Below are positions 16,044-25,432 of a stretch of 64,000 nt of DNA, piece by piece. Made by a program: the position numbers and the translations under genes. The notes beneath the pieces were generated by a model. It searched no databases, was not told where the DNA came from, and saw only the letters and a program-made list of their open reading frames with translations. Every line of letters starts with the position of its first letter. The stretch's first letter is position 1. Source of the DNA: Bog-532 sp963830385. Its GTDB lineage: Bacteria > Actinomycetota > Actinomycetes > Streptosporangiales > Streptosporangiaceae. The stretch is from contig CAWHMD010000008.1 in the NCBI GenBank assembly GCA_963830385.1, positions 930,001 through 994,000 of the forward strand. Direction: 5' to 3'.

Positions 16044-17675
16044 TTATTGGTTCTTGAGCGCGCGGTACTTGCGGATCAGTGTGTTGGTCGAGGAGTCGTG
16101 CTGCAGGTCCGGCTCGGCCGGCGACTCGAGCTCGGGGATGATCTGCTGGGCCATCACCTTGCCCAGCTCGACGCCCCACTGGTCGAACGAGTCGATGTCC
16201 CAGATCGTCCCCTGGGTGAACACGCTGTGCTCGTAGAGCGCGACCAGCGCGCCCAGCACCCGGGGGGTGATGACCTCGGCCAGGATCGTGTTGGTGGGCC
16301 GGTTGCCCTCCATCACCCGGTGCGGGACCACGTTGTCGGGGGTGCCTTCGGCCCTGACCTGCTCCTCGGTCTTGCCGAAGGCCAGCGCCTGGGCCTGGGC
16401 GAAGACGTTGGAGGAGAGCTTGTCGTGGTGGTCGCTGAGCGGGTTCAGCGTCTTGCCGAACCCGATCAGGTCGACCGGGATCAGCACCGTGCCCTGGTGG
16501 ATCAGCTGGTAGAAGCTGTGCTGCCCGTTGGTGCCGGGCTCGCCCCAGAACACCGCACCGGTGTCGTAGTCCACGTGCTGGCCGGTCAGCGTGACGTGCT
16601 TGCCGTTGGACTCCATGGTCAGCTGCTGGAGATAGGCCGGGAACCGCTTGAGGTACTGGTCGTACGGCATCACGCCGTAGGTCTGGGAGCCGAAGAAGTC
16701 CCGGTACCAGACGCACAGCAGCCCCATCAGCACCGGCAGGTTCTCGGCCAGCGGCGCGGTCCGGAAGTGCTCGTCCATCTCGTGGAAGCCGGCCAGCATC
16801 TCGTCGAACCCGTCCGGGCCGATGGCCACCATCGTCGACAGGCCGATGGCCGAGTCCATCGAATACCGGCCGCCGACCCAGTCCCAGAACCCGAACATGT
16901 TCGCGGTGTCGATGCCGAACTCGCTGACCTTCTCCGCGTTGGTCGACACGGCCACGAAGTGCTTGGCGACCGCGTCGTCGCTGCCCAGTGCGGACACGAT
17001 CCAGTCCCGGGCCGAGTGGGCGTTGGTCAGCGTCTCCAGCGTGACGAACGTTTTCGAGGAGATGATGAAAAGGGTCTCGGCCGGGTCGAGGTCCCGGGTC
17101 GCCTCCACGAAGTCGGTCGAGTCGACGTTGGACACGAACCGGAACGTCATGTCCCGGTCGCTGTAGTACTTGAGGGCTTCGTAGGCCATGACCGGCCCGA
17201 GGTCGGAACCGCCGATGCCGACGTTGACCACGTTGCGGATACGCCGGCCGGTGTAGCCGGTCCACTCCCCCGACCGGATCCGGGTGGAGAAGTCCCGCAT
17301 CCGGCCCAGCACCTCGTGCACCTCGGCCACCACGTCCTGGCCGTCCACCACCAGCTCGGTACCGGCCGGCATCCGCAGCGCGACGTGCAGCACGGCCCGG
17401 TTCTCGGACACGTTGATGTGATCGCCGCGGAACATCGCGTCCCGGCGCTCGGCCACGCCGGACTCCTCGGCCAGCTCAACCAGCAGCCGCAGGGTCTCGT
17501 CGGTGATCCGGTTCTTGGAGTAGTCGAGGTACAGTCCGGCCCCCTCGGCGGCCAGCCGTTCCCCCCGCCCGGGATCCTCGGCGAAGATCTCGCGCAGGTG
17601 CCGCCCCGCGATCTCGTCGTAATGGCGCTGCAGCGCCTGCCACGCCTTGCGCTCCCGCAGCGGCGTCACGGCCAT
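16044..17675 (-). CDS. pgi: Glucose-6-phosphate isomerase
   Basis: 543 residues, the full family length. Signatures are VVNVGIGGSDLGPVMAYEAL, FIISSKTFVTLETLTNA (phosphate-binding), and the C-terminal block VFWGEPGTNGQHSFYQLIHQ with the catalytic Glu and His. It interconverts glucose 6-phosphate and fructose 6-phosphate. The ATG start has GAGGAGAC upstream. It forms an operon with gnd. The order pgi-gnd without zwf nearby is slightly unusual; zwf may lie elsewhere. Confidence 0.97.
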   Translation of the reverse strand: MAVTPLRERKAWQALQRHYDEIAGRHLREIFAEDPGRGERLAAEGAGLYLDYSKNRITDETLRLLVELAEESGVAERRDAMFRGDHINVSENRAVLHVALRMPAGTELVVDGQDVVAEVHEVLGRMRDFSTRIRSGEWTGYTGRRIRNVVNVGIGGSDLGPVMAYEALKYYSDRDMTFRFVSNVDSTDFVEATRDLDPAETLFIISSKTFVTLETLTNAHSARDWIVSALGSDDAVAKHFVAVSTNAEKVSEFGIDTANMFGFWDWVGGRYSMDSAIGLSTMVAIGPDGFDEMLAGFHEMDEHFRTAPLAENLPVLMGLLCVWYRDFFGSQTYGVMPYDQYLKRFPAYLQQLTMESNGKHVTLTGQHVDYDTGAVFWGEPGTNGQHSFYQLIHQGTVLIPVDLIGFGKTLNPLSDHHDKLSSNVFAQAQALAFGKTEEQVRAEGTPDNVVPHRVMEGNRPTNTILAEVITPRVLGALVALYEHSVFTQGTIWDIDSFDQWGVELGKVMAQQIIPELESPAEPDLQHDSSTNTLIRKYRALKNQ

Positions 17676-17756
17676 GTCTCCTCCTTCGTCCAGCCCTTGT
17701 CCGGAACCGCCTCATTGACTGTGCTCCGACGCGAGCATTTCATGCGCCGGTAAACG

Positions 17757-19220
17757 CTAGGAGTCGAACCCCAGGCCGAAACGGTCCAGGGCCCTGAGCC
17801 ACAGGTTGCGCCGTCCGGCGTCCCGGTCCGCCCGGGCCAGCGAGGCCCGGGTGAGCTGGACGACCGCGGTCCGCGCGGGTTCGGGCGGGAACGGCACCGG
17901 CCGCGACCGGACCAGCTCCAGCGCCGTCCGCTCGGTCGGCTGGCCGGCCAGCAGGTCCAGCATCACGTTGGCGCCGAACCGGCTGGCCCCCACGCCCAGC
18001 CCGGTGTGCCCGCAGACGTAGGCCAGCCTTCCGTGGTGGGCGGTCCCGTAGAACGCGAAGAACCGGCTGCAGGTGTCGATCGCCCCGCCCCACTGGTACT
18101 CGAACGTCACGTCCTCCAGCTGCGGGAACGTGGCGAAGAAGTGCTCGGCGAGCTTGGTGAACGTCGCGGGCCGCTGGTCGTGGCCGCGGCCGACGGTGCC
18201 GCCGGCGAAGTAGACCGCGTCGTAGCCGCCCCACAGGATCCGGTTGTCGGCGGTCAGCCGGAAGTAGTGGAACTGGTTGCCGCTGTCGGCCGCGCCCTGC
18301 CGGTTCTTCCACCCCAGGCTGGCCAGTTCGGAGGGGCTGAGCGGGCGGGTGACGAGGACGTAGTCGTAGACCGGTACGAAGTAGTTCCGGACGCGGCGCA
18401 GCAGCGACGGGTAGGCGCCGGTGGCCAGGGCGACGTGGTTGGCCCGGACGGTGCCGTTGGCGGTGCTGAGGGTCAGGGCTGACTGGCCGGTCCGGCCGGT
18501 CCGTCCGGTCCGGCCGTCGGGGCGGATCGAGCGGACGGGGCTGTGCTCGTAGATCCGCACGCCCGCGTCCAGGCAGGCCTGGCGCAGCCCGCGGGCCAGC
18601 CGGGCCGGGTCGACCATCGCGCAGGTGTCGTGGTACCAGCTGCCACCGAGGAACGCCGGCGAGTCCAGCTCGGCCCGCACGGCAGCCGCGTCCAGCTCGG
18701 TGACCTGGTGGCCCAGCGCCCGGGCCGCCTCCGCCTCCTCGGTCAGCCCGTCCAGCTGCCAGGCGGCGGTGGCCACCGCCAGCTCCCCGCTCGGCGTGAA
18801 ATCACAGTCGATGCCGTGTTCGGCCACGGTGACCGCGATCTCGGCCAGGTTCTGCGCGCCGAGCCTTTCCAGCTGCGGCATCTCGCCCGGGAACCGGCTC
18901 AGCCCGTTCCCGATCCCATGCGTGAGGCTGGCCGAGCAGAATCCGCCGTTCCGCCCCGACGCTGCCCAGCCGCTCGTGCTCGCCTCGATCAGCGCGACGT
19001 CGCTGCCGGGGTCGCGCTGCCGCGCCAGCAGCGCGGTCCACAAGCCGGAGAACCCGCCGCCGACCACCGCCAGGTCCACGGCCGGCTGTGCCCCGGTGAG
19101 CGGCTCGGCGGGCTCGGGCGCCCCTGGCTGGCTGGTCCAGAACGAGCGCGGCCGCGCACCCGCCAGGGCCTGCTCCGCATGCTCCCGGGCCGCCGGGTCC
19201 GCTTCCCCTGTGATCCACAT
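17757..19220 (-). CDS. FAD-dependent amine/amino-acid oxidoreductase, DAO family
   Basis: 487 residues from the ATG at 19220 (MWITGEADPA). The FAD-binding GxGxxG motif is VVGGGFSGLWTALLA near 51-65, followed by SGWAASGRNGGFC, typical of the DAO/PuuB-OrdL-like group that oxidises N-alkyl amines or gamma-glutamyl-polyamines. Near the C-terminus GHTGLGVGASRFGANVMLDL completes the FAD site. A short in-frame repeat GRTGRTGRTG sits near 253-262. The frame remains open for 120 codons upstream, but that part is Gly/Ala/Arg-rich low-complexity sequence and probably not translated. The substrate is unknown; amine use would fit the polyamine genes about 5 kb away. Confidence 0.83.
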   Translation of the reverse strand: MWITGEADPAAREHAEQALAGARPRSFWTSQPGAPEPAEPLTGAQPAVDLAVVGGGFSGLWTALLARQRDPGSDVALIEASTSGWAASGRNGGFCSASLTHGIGNGLSRFPGEMPQLERLGAQNLAEIAVTVAEHGIDCDFTPSGELAVATAAWQLDGLTEEAEAARALGHQVTELDAAAVRAELDSPAFLGGSWYHDTCAMVDPARLARGLRQACLDAGVRIYEHSPVRSIRPDGRTGRTGRTGQSALTLSTANGTVRANHVALATGAYPSLLRRVRNYFVPVYDYVLVTRPLSPSELASLGWKNRQGAADSGNQFHYFRLTADNRILWGGYDAVYFAGGTVGRGHDQRPATFTKLAEHFFATFPQLEDVTFEYQWGGAIDTCSRFFAFYGTAHHGRLAYVCGHTGLGVGASRFGANVMLDLLAGQPTERTALELVRSRPVPFPPEPARTAVVQLTRASLARADRDAGRRNLWLRALDRFGLGFDS

Positions 19221-19703
19221 CGCACTGAACCTACCGCGCCAAAGATCGCCCGGGCCAGCAGCGCTGCCGCCCGGCGCGGCTGGGGCGCCGTCGCCGGGCC
19301 GGGGGCACTGCCGCCCGACGCGGCCGGGGGCACCGCCGGCCGGGCCGGGGCGCCGTCGGCCAGGCCAGGGGCGCCGCCGCCTGGCGCGGCCTCTCGCGCC
19401 CGGGCACCTCAGCGCCGTCAACCCCCCGGCGCGGTCGGCCCGCCACGCCGCCCCGGCCACCACGCCGCCCGGGCCGGCGCCGTCAAGTGCGCGGCGTGGC
19501 CCCTGCACGGTCGCCCGCGCACCCCCGATCCCCGGCCTCCAATCTGGGCCTTCCCGAGCCCCGGAATTGCATTTCTGCACTATTAAACCCGCATTGTGTG
19601 TGTCATTTTCCGGGAAATATATTTTCTAAAGCGTCTATTCATTCTGCGGCTTATTCGATATTATGTTCGTATTGAAAAGCTTGGCTCTGATGGGCGGTGA
19701 ACG
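19221..19703. other. 483-bp intergenic region: degenerate GC repeats, then an abrupt AT-rich tract
   Basis: No gene is convincing here. Bases 19261-19391 hold about six imperfect repeats of 19-25 bp around a GGCNCYGCCGCC...GGCCGG core. From about 19570 to 19690 the composition drops sharply (for example GGGAAATATATTTTC near 19610 and TTCGATATTATG near 19655), unlike anything else in the window. The AT tract immediately precedes the DUF222-HNH start and probably holds its promoter. The contrast suggests a junction of acquired DNA (inference). Confidence 0.6.
19261..19391. repeat. Degenerate GC-rich tandem repeats, about 19-25 bp units, about six copies
   Basis: Successive units start at about 19261, 19284, 19303, 19328, 19349 and 19370. 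Each opens with G(G)GC-A/G-C-T/C-G and closes with a GGCCGG-like motif. Copies are diverged and vary in length, so this is an old or slippage-prone array rather than a CRISPR. The sequence gives no function. Confidence 0.5.
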
Positions 19704-21304
19704 ATGGCGGCGGAGCTGATGTACGGCGAGTTTGGCGGGCAGGAACCGCCGCTTCGTCGCGGGTCACGGCCCGGTTCTGGGTTCGGGTCCGGTGGAGTGT
19801 CCGATACGGCCAAGCCGGACGGGTCGCTGGCCGGACTGGCCGACGCGGCCACCCGTGACGGTGGTTTGGCGGGCCTCTCCGACGACGAGCTGATCGGCGT
19901 CCTCCGCGCCTGGCGCCGGCTGGAGTCGTGGTGCAGCGCGGGCACCCTTGCGGCAATCGCCGAGCTGGCGCGCCGCCGGCCCGCCGAGAAGAGCCCGCCC
20001 GCGCCGGCGGGGTCCTTCCCCGCCCAGCTGAGCGAGTTCATCGGTGATGAGGTCGCGGCCGCGCTGACCTTGACCACTCACAGCGCCGACGCCTGCCTCG
20101 AGCTGGCGCTGGACCTCGCCACCAGACTGCCCGGCACGGCCCGGGCCCTGCGCGAGGGGATCATCGACTACCCGAAGGCCCGCCTCATTGCCGACCTCAC
20201 CCGGGTGCTCACCGATGAGCAGGCCCGCGCGGTGGAGGCGAGGATCCTGCCCGGAGCCGGGCAGCAGACGACAGGCCAGCTGAGGGCGGCGGTGAACCGG
20301 GCGGTGCTGGCCGCCGACCCGGAGGCCGCGGCCAAGCGCCGGGAGGAAGCGCAAAAGGATCCGCGGGTACGCCGCTGGCGGGAGGACGCAGGCACCGCCG
20401 CGCTGGCCGGTTACGGGCTACCTCCGGCCGAGGTGCTGCAGGCCGACCAGCGTCTCACCGACCGCGCCCTCGCGCTGCGGGACGCCGGCCTGACTGGTTC
20501 CCTGGAAGAACTGCGGGCACGCGCCTACCTCGACACCCTCCTCGGCCAGGACTCCACCCCACCCACCGAACCGGACCACCCGCTCGGCGCCCCGCCACCA
20601 GAGCCGCCGGCCGGCTCCCCGCCGGCAAGCCGCGGCTGGCCGCGCGGGTCACGTTGACCGTGCCGTTGCTCACCCACCTCGGGCTGGCGTCCCGGCCGGG
20701 AGAGGTCGCCGGGTTCGGGCCGGTCGATCCGGCGCTGGCCCGCGAGCTGACCACGCTAGCGGCCGTCAGCCCAGCAAGCCGCTTCTGCGTGACCGTGACC
20801 GGCGCCGGCGGCCGGACCATCGGCCACGGATGCCTGCCCGGCCACCCCCCAGACCCCAGCCACCCCCCAGACCCCCGGCATCCACCAAACCCCGATGACC
20901 CCCCAGACCTCAGCCGTCCGCCAGACCTCGGTCACCCCCCAGATCCCAGCCAGCCCGGGTCCCCCGGTTTTACCGTCACGGTCAGCCCCTTGGCAGGCAC
21001 TGACTGCGACCACCGGCACCAGGAGTTGACGTACCAGCCCAGCCGCAAGCTGGCCCACCTGATCGCCGCCCGCAGCCCCACCTGTATCGCTCCTGGCTGC
21101 CAGCGACCCGCCGTGCGCTGCGACCTCGACCACACGCTCCCCTACGACCAGGGCGGCCGTACCTGCGAATGCAATCTGGCCCCGTTGTGCCGCCATCACC
21201 ATCGCTGCAAACAGTCCGCGGGCTGGCGGCTCGACCAGCCGAGTCCCGGCACCATGCGCTGGACCACCCCGGCCGGGCGCAGCTATGTCACCACGCCCAG
21301 ATAA
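19704..21304 (+). pseudogene. DUF222 / HNH nuclease-domain protein (13E12-type), split by a frameshift
   Basis: Bases 19704-20657 encode the DUF222 domain (for example LSDDELIGVLRAWRRLESWC near residues 56-75). A second frame, 20654-21304, encodes LTVPLLTHLGLASRPGEVAG, a proline repeat, and the HNH domain CIAPGCQRPAVRCDLDHTLP with CNLAPLCRHHHRCK. The second frame stays open upstream through AGKPRLAARVTLTVPLL, so one protein is broken by the equivalent of one lost base near 20605-20627, in a CCCC-rich stretch. Alternatively the TGA at 20655 and an overlapping TTG at 20654 could couple two separate proteins, but the family is normally one chain. The family is abundant in actinobacteria with no settled role. 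Confidence 0.82.
20840..20965 (+). repeat. 18-bp in-frame tandem repeat (HPPDP-type), seven copies
   Basis: Seven consecutive six-residue units (GHPPDP, SHPPDP, RHPPNP, DDPPDL, SRPPDL, GHPPDP, SQPGSP) form a proline-rich linker just before the HNH domain. The unit CACCCCCCAGACCCC is only partly diverged, which suggests recent slippage expansion. In this family the linker between DUF222 and HNH is usually short and variable. Confidence 0.85.
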
Positions 21305-21306
21305 AA

Positions 21307-21324
21307 GCCCGCCATTGAGCGGGT
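21307..21324 (-). terminator. Weak intrinsic terminator for the pRiA4b-type gene
   Basis: Read on the minus strand, ACCCGC-TCAATG-GCGGGC is followed by TTTTAT, which gives a 5-bp GC stem and a short T-run about 27 bp after the stop of the upstream minus-strand gene. It lies 3 bp beyond the convergent HNH stop. The stem is short, so confidence is limited. Confidence 0.4.
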
Positions 21325-21350
21325 CCTCCGACCTGGGCCAAGCACGAGGA

Positions 21351-22829
21351 TCAGGCTGGCCAGGTCTGCAGGGTGGCACGGGTGAAGGTGATGCCGTCGG
21401 GGGTTGGCCTTCCTCGCTCGAAACCGTGGCCACTGGAGCTGAAAGCGCCCATCTGGCGGAGCACGGTCGCGGTGTTGTAGACCGCGATACCTGCCTCGGT
21501 GCTGGTGAGCCGCGTGTCGTCAGCACAGACCCAGCCAATGGCGCCAAGTAGTCGCGCCACGATCGGGTTCGGGTCGTCGGGAACACCCGCAGCGATCACT
21601 GCGAGCAGCAACAGGCCGGCCTGTGTTTCGATCGAGTCGGCTGGCCCGAACGGCATCCGTTCGGCCAGTTGCCACCAGAGCCCGACCGGGTCGCCGCGCA
21701 GGCTACGGCCACGGGGAGTCAGCATCAAGCTGCCGCTGTATTTGTGCAGCAAACCCAGCTTCATCGCTGACTCACGCAGGTGCAGCACCGGCGGGGTCAG
21801 TGCCTCCCGGTTGGCCTTGCCAATCCAGCCCTCGTCCAGCTGCAGTTCGGTCATGGCTGCCTGTACGTCCGCGGGCGGGAGGTGCCCGGCTCCGGTCAGC
21901 TTGATGCCTTCGGCGCCCACGCGGTCCAACAGCCAGGCGTGCGGGTAAACCATCCTGGCTGCCGTCGCGGCGGTGACGACCACTGGCTCGTCCAAACGGG
22001 CGGCATCGACCAGACGCCACAGTGCCCGGTGGCCGGCTGCGGTCTGTACGGCGGTCACAAGCTCGCCGAGCGGCCCCGGTGGGCCGCCGGCCGAGACCGC
22101 CAGGTCTTGCCCGTGCGCGGGATCGGCCGAAAACGCGGCGGCGAGGTCGGCGTTGATCGCGTCAGGATCGAAATGGGAGAGCGGGAATTCCCCAGGATCG
22201 GCCTCGTCGCCGAAGTCTCGAGCAAATTGGGCTACTGCCTCCGCGTGCCAGTGGTGGGCCGGGTCCGCGACCGCGGCCAGCAGTTCGAAGCCGTACACGC
22301 CGCCGCAGTCTTCGGGTGGCCCATCACGTCGGCCGCCCACGCAGACTGCTCGCGGCGAGCGGGCTTTTCCGACCGAGCTGGCATCCCGGGCTCTGACTGC
22401 TTCGAGCTTGATGACATGCTCCCAGTCATCGCCGAAGTCGTAGACGTAGTACAGCTTGTCTCCTGGCTCGGCCAAGACCTCGTCGAGGCGCACCTGTTCC
22501 TCGGGAACTCCGACCTCGCCTTCCGCCACCAGGGACGGGCACAGATAACGTTCGGCCTCCAGGCTGTAGACGTTTGGGCTGGAGGCGAACTGATGCAGGT
22601 GACTGTCCTCCCACCCGAACGCGTACTGAATGACCGCGTGTATTTCGCTGAGGAGCAGATCGGACGAAAGCTCCAGCCGTCGCCACAGCGGCGGTCTGGT
22701 TCCCTTCAGCTCGGCGCGAACCTGGTAGGTGGCGACATCCGGCCGACGCGGCCGCCGGGCGGGCGCCATACCGGACGTATCGATCTCAGCGGTGGCGGGA
22801 CGATCACCTGATTTGTCACTGTCGGCCAC
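21351..22829 (-). CDS. Plasmid pRiA4b ORF-3 family protein with C-terminal extension
   Basis: 492 residues. Residues about 33-200 match the pRiA4b ORF-3 (IS1096 TnpR-like passenger) domain: TYQVRAELKGTRPPLWRRLE, AVIQYAFGWEDSHLHQF, YVYDFGDDWEHVIKLE and PPEDCGGVYGFELL are its conserved blocks. The C-terminal 270 residues look helical, with VDAARLDEPVVVTAATAARM and LLHKYSGSLMLTPRGRSL, and resemble a winged-helix-like end. The family occurs on plasmids, IS elements and chromosomes with no proven biochemical role. No transposase or inverted repeats are visible nearby, so it is not part of a recognisable IS here. Confidence 0.85.
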   Translation of the reverse strand: MADSDKSGDRPATAEIDTSGMAPARRPRRPDVATYQVRAELKGTRPPLWRRLELSSDLLLSEIHAVIQYAFGWEDSHLHQFASSPNVYSLEAERYLCPSLVAEGEVGVPEEQVRLDEVLAEPGDKLYYVYDFGDDWEHVIKLEAVRARDASSVGKARSPRAVCVGGRRDGPPEDCGGVYGFELLAAVADPAHHWHAEAVAQFARDFGDEADPGEFPLSHFDPDAINADLAAAFSADPAHGQDLAVSAGGPPGPLGELVTAVQTAAGHRALWRLVDAARLDEPVVVTAATAARMVYPHAWLLDRVGAEGIKLTGAGHLPPADVQAAMTELQLDEGWIGKANREALTPPVLHLRESAMKLGLLHKYSGSLMLTPRGRSLRGDPVGLWWQLAERMPFGPADSIETQAGLLLLAVIAAGVPDDPNPIVARLLGAIGWVCADDTRLTSTEAGIAVYNTATVLRQMGAFSSSGHGFERGRPTPDGITFTRATLQTWPA

Positions 22830-23088
22830 GGCGTCACGCTACCGCGCCAATGCATCGCCCAAACCCCGGCCAGTGAGCGGCAACTCCTGGGAATCGTGCC
22901 TGGCGGCCGGGCTGCGGCGGCGTTACGCTGGCAGCAGTGGCAGCCGCGCCTGCCTGCTTCCGAGCTGACCGTGGCCCGCGCCGCGGCGGCGACGAGGACA
23001 AGGGTCTGTTGACTCGCGCCGTTACTTTCGTCTGGTCATTTTCGCCTGGGCGAGCAGACGCGGGCCGCCTCGCCGGGAAGAGATGATC

Positions 23089-23775
23089 ATGACGCAGAAC
23101 AAGGCTCAGAAGACAGCCATCCGGCGGCGTATGGCCGAGACCGGCGAGTCCTACGTGGTGGCGCGCCGGGCGGTGCTCGGGGACGGCGCGACGCCGGAGG
23201 CCCCTGGGACACGGGAGGGGCTGGCGCCGCCGGATCAGCTGACGCCGGAGGAGCAGTACGCGCTCGAGGCGGCGGCCGAGGGGGCGAGCACGGCCGAGAT
23301 CGACGCGCAGACGCTGGTGTACCGGCTAGAGGCGGCGGCCGAGCGGGCCCAGGAGGCCTCCGAGCGGGCCCGGGAGCTGGCCGACCGGGCCGAAGAGGAA
23401 GCCGAGCGGGCTGAGGACCGGGCGGGGCGGGCCACCGAAGCGGCCGAAGAGGCCGAGGAATGGGCCGAGGCCGCCGAGCGGCGCCTGCTGCACGATCGCG
23501 CGGAGCAGTTGCAGCAGGCCTCCGAGCAGGCCCGGGAGCGGGCCAACGAGGCGGAAGAGGCGGCGGTCGCGGCCGAGGAGCGGGCCGACCTGGCCGCCGA
23601 CGCGGCCGACGAGGCAGCCAACGGGGAGTTCCCCGATCAGCCGGACGATGACCCGGGCTGGGTCTGGGCCGAGGCTACGAGCGGCGGCGCCCGGCCAATG
23701 TCGCCACGGCCTCCGGCGCCGCCGCGGCCACCAGTGCCTCCGCGGCCTCCTGCACCGCCCGTGCCGCCGCGGTGA
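23089..23775 (+). CDS. Long coiled-coil protein with proline-rich tail
   Basis: 228 residues from the ATG at 23089, spaced 8 bp from GGGAAG; the ATG at 23083 would add two residues. The N-terminus has KTAIRRRMAETGESYVVARR, a short helical motif seen in many actinobacterial proteins of unknown role. About residues 75-195 form a continuous Ala/Glu/Arg coiled coil (LEAAAERAQEASERARELAD and similar), with runs of GCC/GAG codons. The tail is PPAPPRPPVPPRPPAPP. It has no membrane span. It could be a filament or scaffold protein. No partner gene is adjacent. Confidence 0.75.
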   Translation: MTQNKAQKTAIRRRMAETGESYVVARRAVLGDGATPEAPGTREGLAPPDQLTPEEQYALEAAAEGASTAEIDAQTLVYRLEAAAERAQEASERARELADRAEEEAERAEDRAGRATEAAEEAEEWAEAAERRLLHDRAEQLQQASEQARERANEAEEAAVAAEERADLAADAADEAANGEFPDQPDDDPGWVWAEATSGGARPMSPRPPAPPRPPVPPRPPAPPVPPR

Positions 23776-23803
23776 TACCGCACGTTCGGTAAAAATGACG
23801 CGC

Positions 23804-23833
23804 GCCCGGGGTCCCCCCTCAAGAACCCCGGGC
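23804..23833 (+). terminator. Candidate terminator hairpin after the coiled-coil gene
   Basis: GCCCGGGGT at 23804-23812 is the exact inverse of ACCCCGGGC at 23825-23833, with a 12-nt loop, 29 bp after the stop. No T-run follows, which is common for actinomycete terminators. Confidence 0.5.
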
Positions 23834-23921
23834 CGCGACCACCCATCCCAACTACGACTGTTTATAACTCATTAATCTGGGTTGACGGGGACGAACTCGC
23901 CGGTAACAACCCGAATAGTGA

Positions 23922-25349
23922 CTACTCGCCGATGTAGCTCATGACGTGCTTGATGCGGGTGTAGTCCTCCAGGCCGTACATGGACAGGTCCTTGCCATAG
24001 CCCGAGTGCTTGAAGCCGCCGTGGGGCATCTCGGCGACGATGGGGATGTGGGTGTTGATCCACACCGCACCGAAGTCGAGACGCTTGGACATGCGCATGG
24101 CGCGCCCGTGGTCCCTGGTCCAGACGCTGGAGGCGAGGCCGTACTGGACGCCGTTGGCCCAGGCGACGGCCTCGTCCTCGTCGGTGAAGCGCTGGACGGT
24201 GATGACGGGGCCGAAGATCTCGTCCTGGATCATCTCGTCGTCCTGGGCGAGGCCGGAGACGACGGTGGGGGCGAAGAAGAAGCCGCGGTCGCCGACCCGC
24301 TGGCCACCGGCCACCACACTGGCGTGGTCGGGGGTGCGGGACAGGAAGCCCTCGACCCGGGACAGCTGGTTCGGGTTGTTGAGGGGGCCGTAGTCGGCGT
24401 CGGGGACGTCGAGGCCGCCGGTGGTGGTGCCGCGGGCCTGCTCGGCCAGGGCGGCGGTCAGTTCCTCGGCGATCCCCGGCCCGGCCAGTACCCGGGTGGC
24501 GGCGGTGCAGTCCTGGCCGGCGTTGAAGTAGCCGGCGACCGCGATGCCCTCGGCGGTGGAGGCGATGTCGGCGTCGTCGAACACGATCACCGGGGCCTTA
24601 CCGCCCAGCTCGAGGTGGACGCGCTTGAGGTCAACGGCGGCGGCCTGGGCCACCTCGCGGCCCGCCCGCACCGATCCGGTGATCGACACCATCTGCGGGA
24701 TGTCGTGGGAGACCAGCGCCCGGCCGGTGTCACGGTCGCCGGCGATCACGTTGAACACGCCCGGCGGCAGGAACTCGCCGGCCACCTCGGCCAGCAGCAG
24801 CGTGCTGGCGGGGGTGGTGTCGGACGGCTTGAGCACGATCGAGTTGCCCGCGGCCAGCGCCGGCGCGATCTTCCAGATCGCCATCATGAGCGGGTAGTTC
24901 CAGGGGGTGACCTGGGCGCACACCCCAATCGGCTCGCGCCTCACGTAGCTGGTGTGGTCCTTCATGTACTCGCCCGCGGACCGGCCCTCGAGCACCCGGG
25001 CGGCGCCCGCGAAGAACCGGAGCTGGTCCGCGATCGGCGGCATCTCCTCGCTCATCGTCAGCGCGATGGGCTTGCCGGTGTTGCGCCCCTCTACCTCGGC
25101 GAACTCCTGGGCGCGGGCCTCGACCGCGTCGGCGATCTTGAGCAGGGCCAGGCTCCGCTCGGCCGGAGTGGCGTCCCGCCAGCCCGGGAAGGCCTCGGCC
25201 GCCGTGCGCAGGGCCGCGTCGACGTCCTCGGCGCTGGACACCGGAGCCTGCGTGTAGGCCTCGCCGGTGCTGGGGTCGATGACGTCACTGGTGCGGCCGT
25301 CACGGGTATCGGCGTATTTACCGCCGACAAAGTTCTTCAGCTCGGTCAT
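23922..25349 (-). CDS. Gamma-aminobutyraldehyde / betaine-aldehyde-type dehydrogenase
   Basis: 475 residues. Motifs in order are TPWNYPLMM, the NAD-site ITGSVRAG, the general-base ELGGKAPVIV, and the catalytic FNAGQDCTAATR. The aminoaldehyde-specific AGQDC context and the C-terminal GGFKHSGYGKDLSMYGLEDY resemble PatD/PuuC-like enzymes that oxidise 4-aminobutanal to GABA. A GGAGG site sits 7 bp before the ATG. It is divergent from an Lrp-type regulator followed by a putrescine-type aminotransferase, so putrescine to 4-aminobutanal to GABA is the likely route. Confidence 0.88.
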   Translation of the reverse strand: MTELKNFVGGKYADTRDGRTSDVIDPSTGEAYTQAPVSSAEDVDAALRTAAEAFPGWRDATPAERSLALLKIADAVEARAQEFAEVEGRNTGKPIALTMSEEMPPIADQLRFFAGAARVLEGRSAGEYMKDHTSYVRREPIGVCAQVTPWNYPLMMAIWKIAPALAAGNSIVLKPSDTTPASTLLLAEVAGEFLPPGVFNVIAGDRDTGRALVSHDIPQMVSITGSVRAGREVAQAAAVDLKRVHLELGGKAPVIVFDDADIASTAEGIAVAGYFNAGQDCTAATRVLAGPGIAEELTAALAEQARGTTTGGLDVPDADYGPLNNPNQLSRVEGFLSRTPDHASVVAGGQRVGDRGFFFAPTVVSGLAQDDEMIQDEIFGPVITVQRFTDEDEAVAWANGVQYGLASSVWTRDHGRAMRMSKRLDFGAVWINTHIPIVAEMPHGGFKHSGYGKDLSMYGLEDYTRIKHVMSYIGE

Positions 25350-25432
25350 CGTCAGCCTCCGTTTGGACTCAACCTAACGACCTTCGCAGACAAAAGACCC
25401 CGGCACAAGTGAATCAGTGGCTACCTTTGCAC

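Noticed and set aside
19221..19580. 120-codon upstream extension of the DAO-family gene
   Set aside because: It is low-complexity Gly/Ala/Arg sequence overlapping the degenerate repeat array; the family start fits the ATG at 19220.
19704..21304. HNH gene as part of a restriction or homing system
   Set aside because: DUF222-HNH genes are scattered chromosomal genes; no methylase, intron or inserted target gene is nearby.
21351..22829. Complete insertion sequence around the pRiA4b-type gene
   Set aside because: There is no transposase gene, and I saw no terminal inverted repeats.
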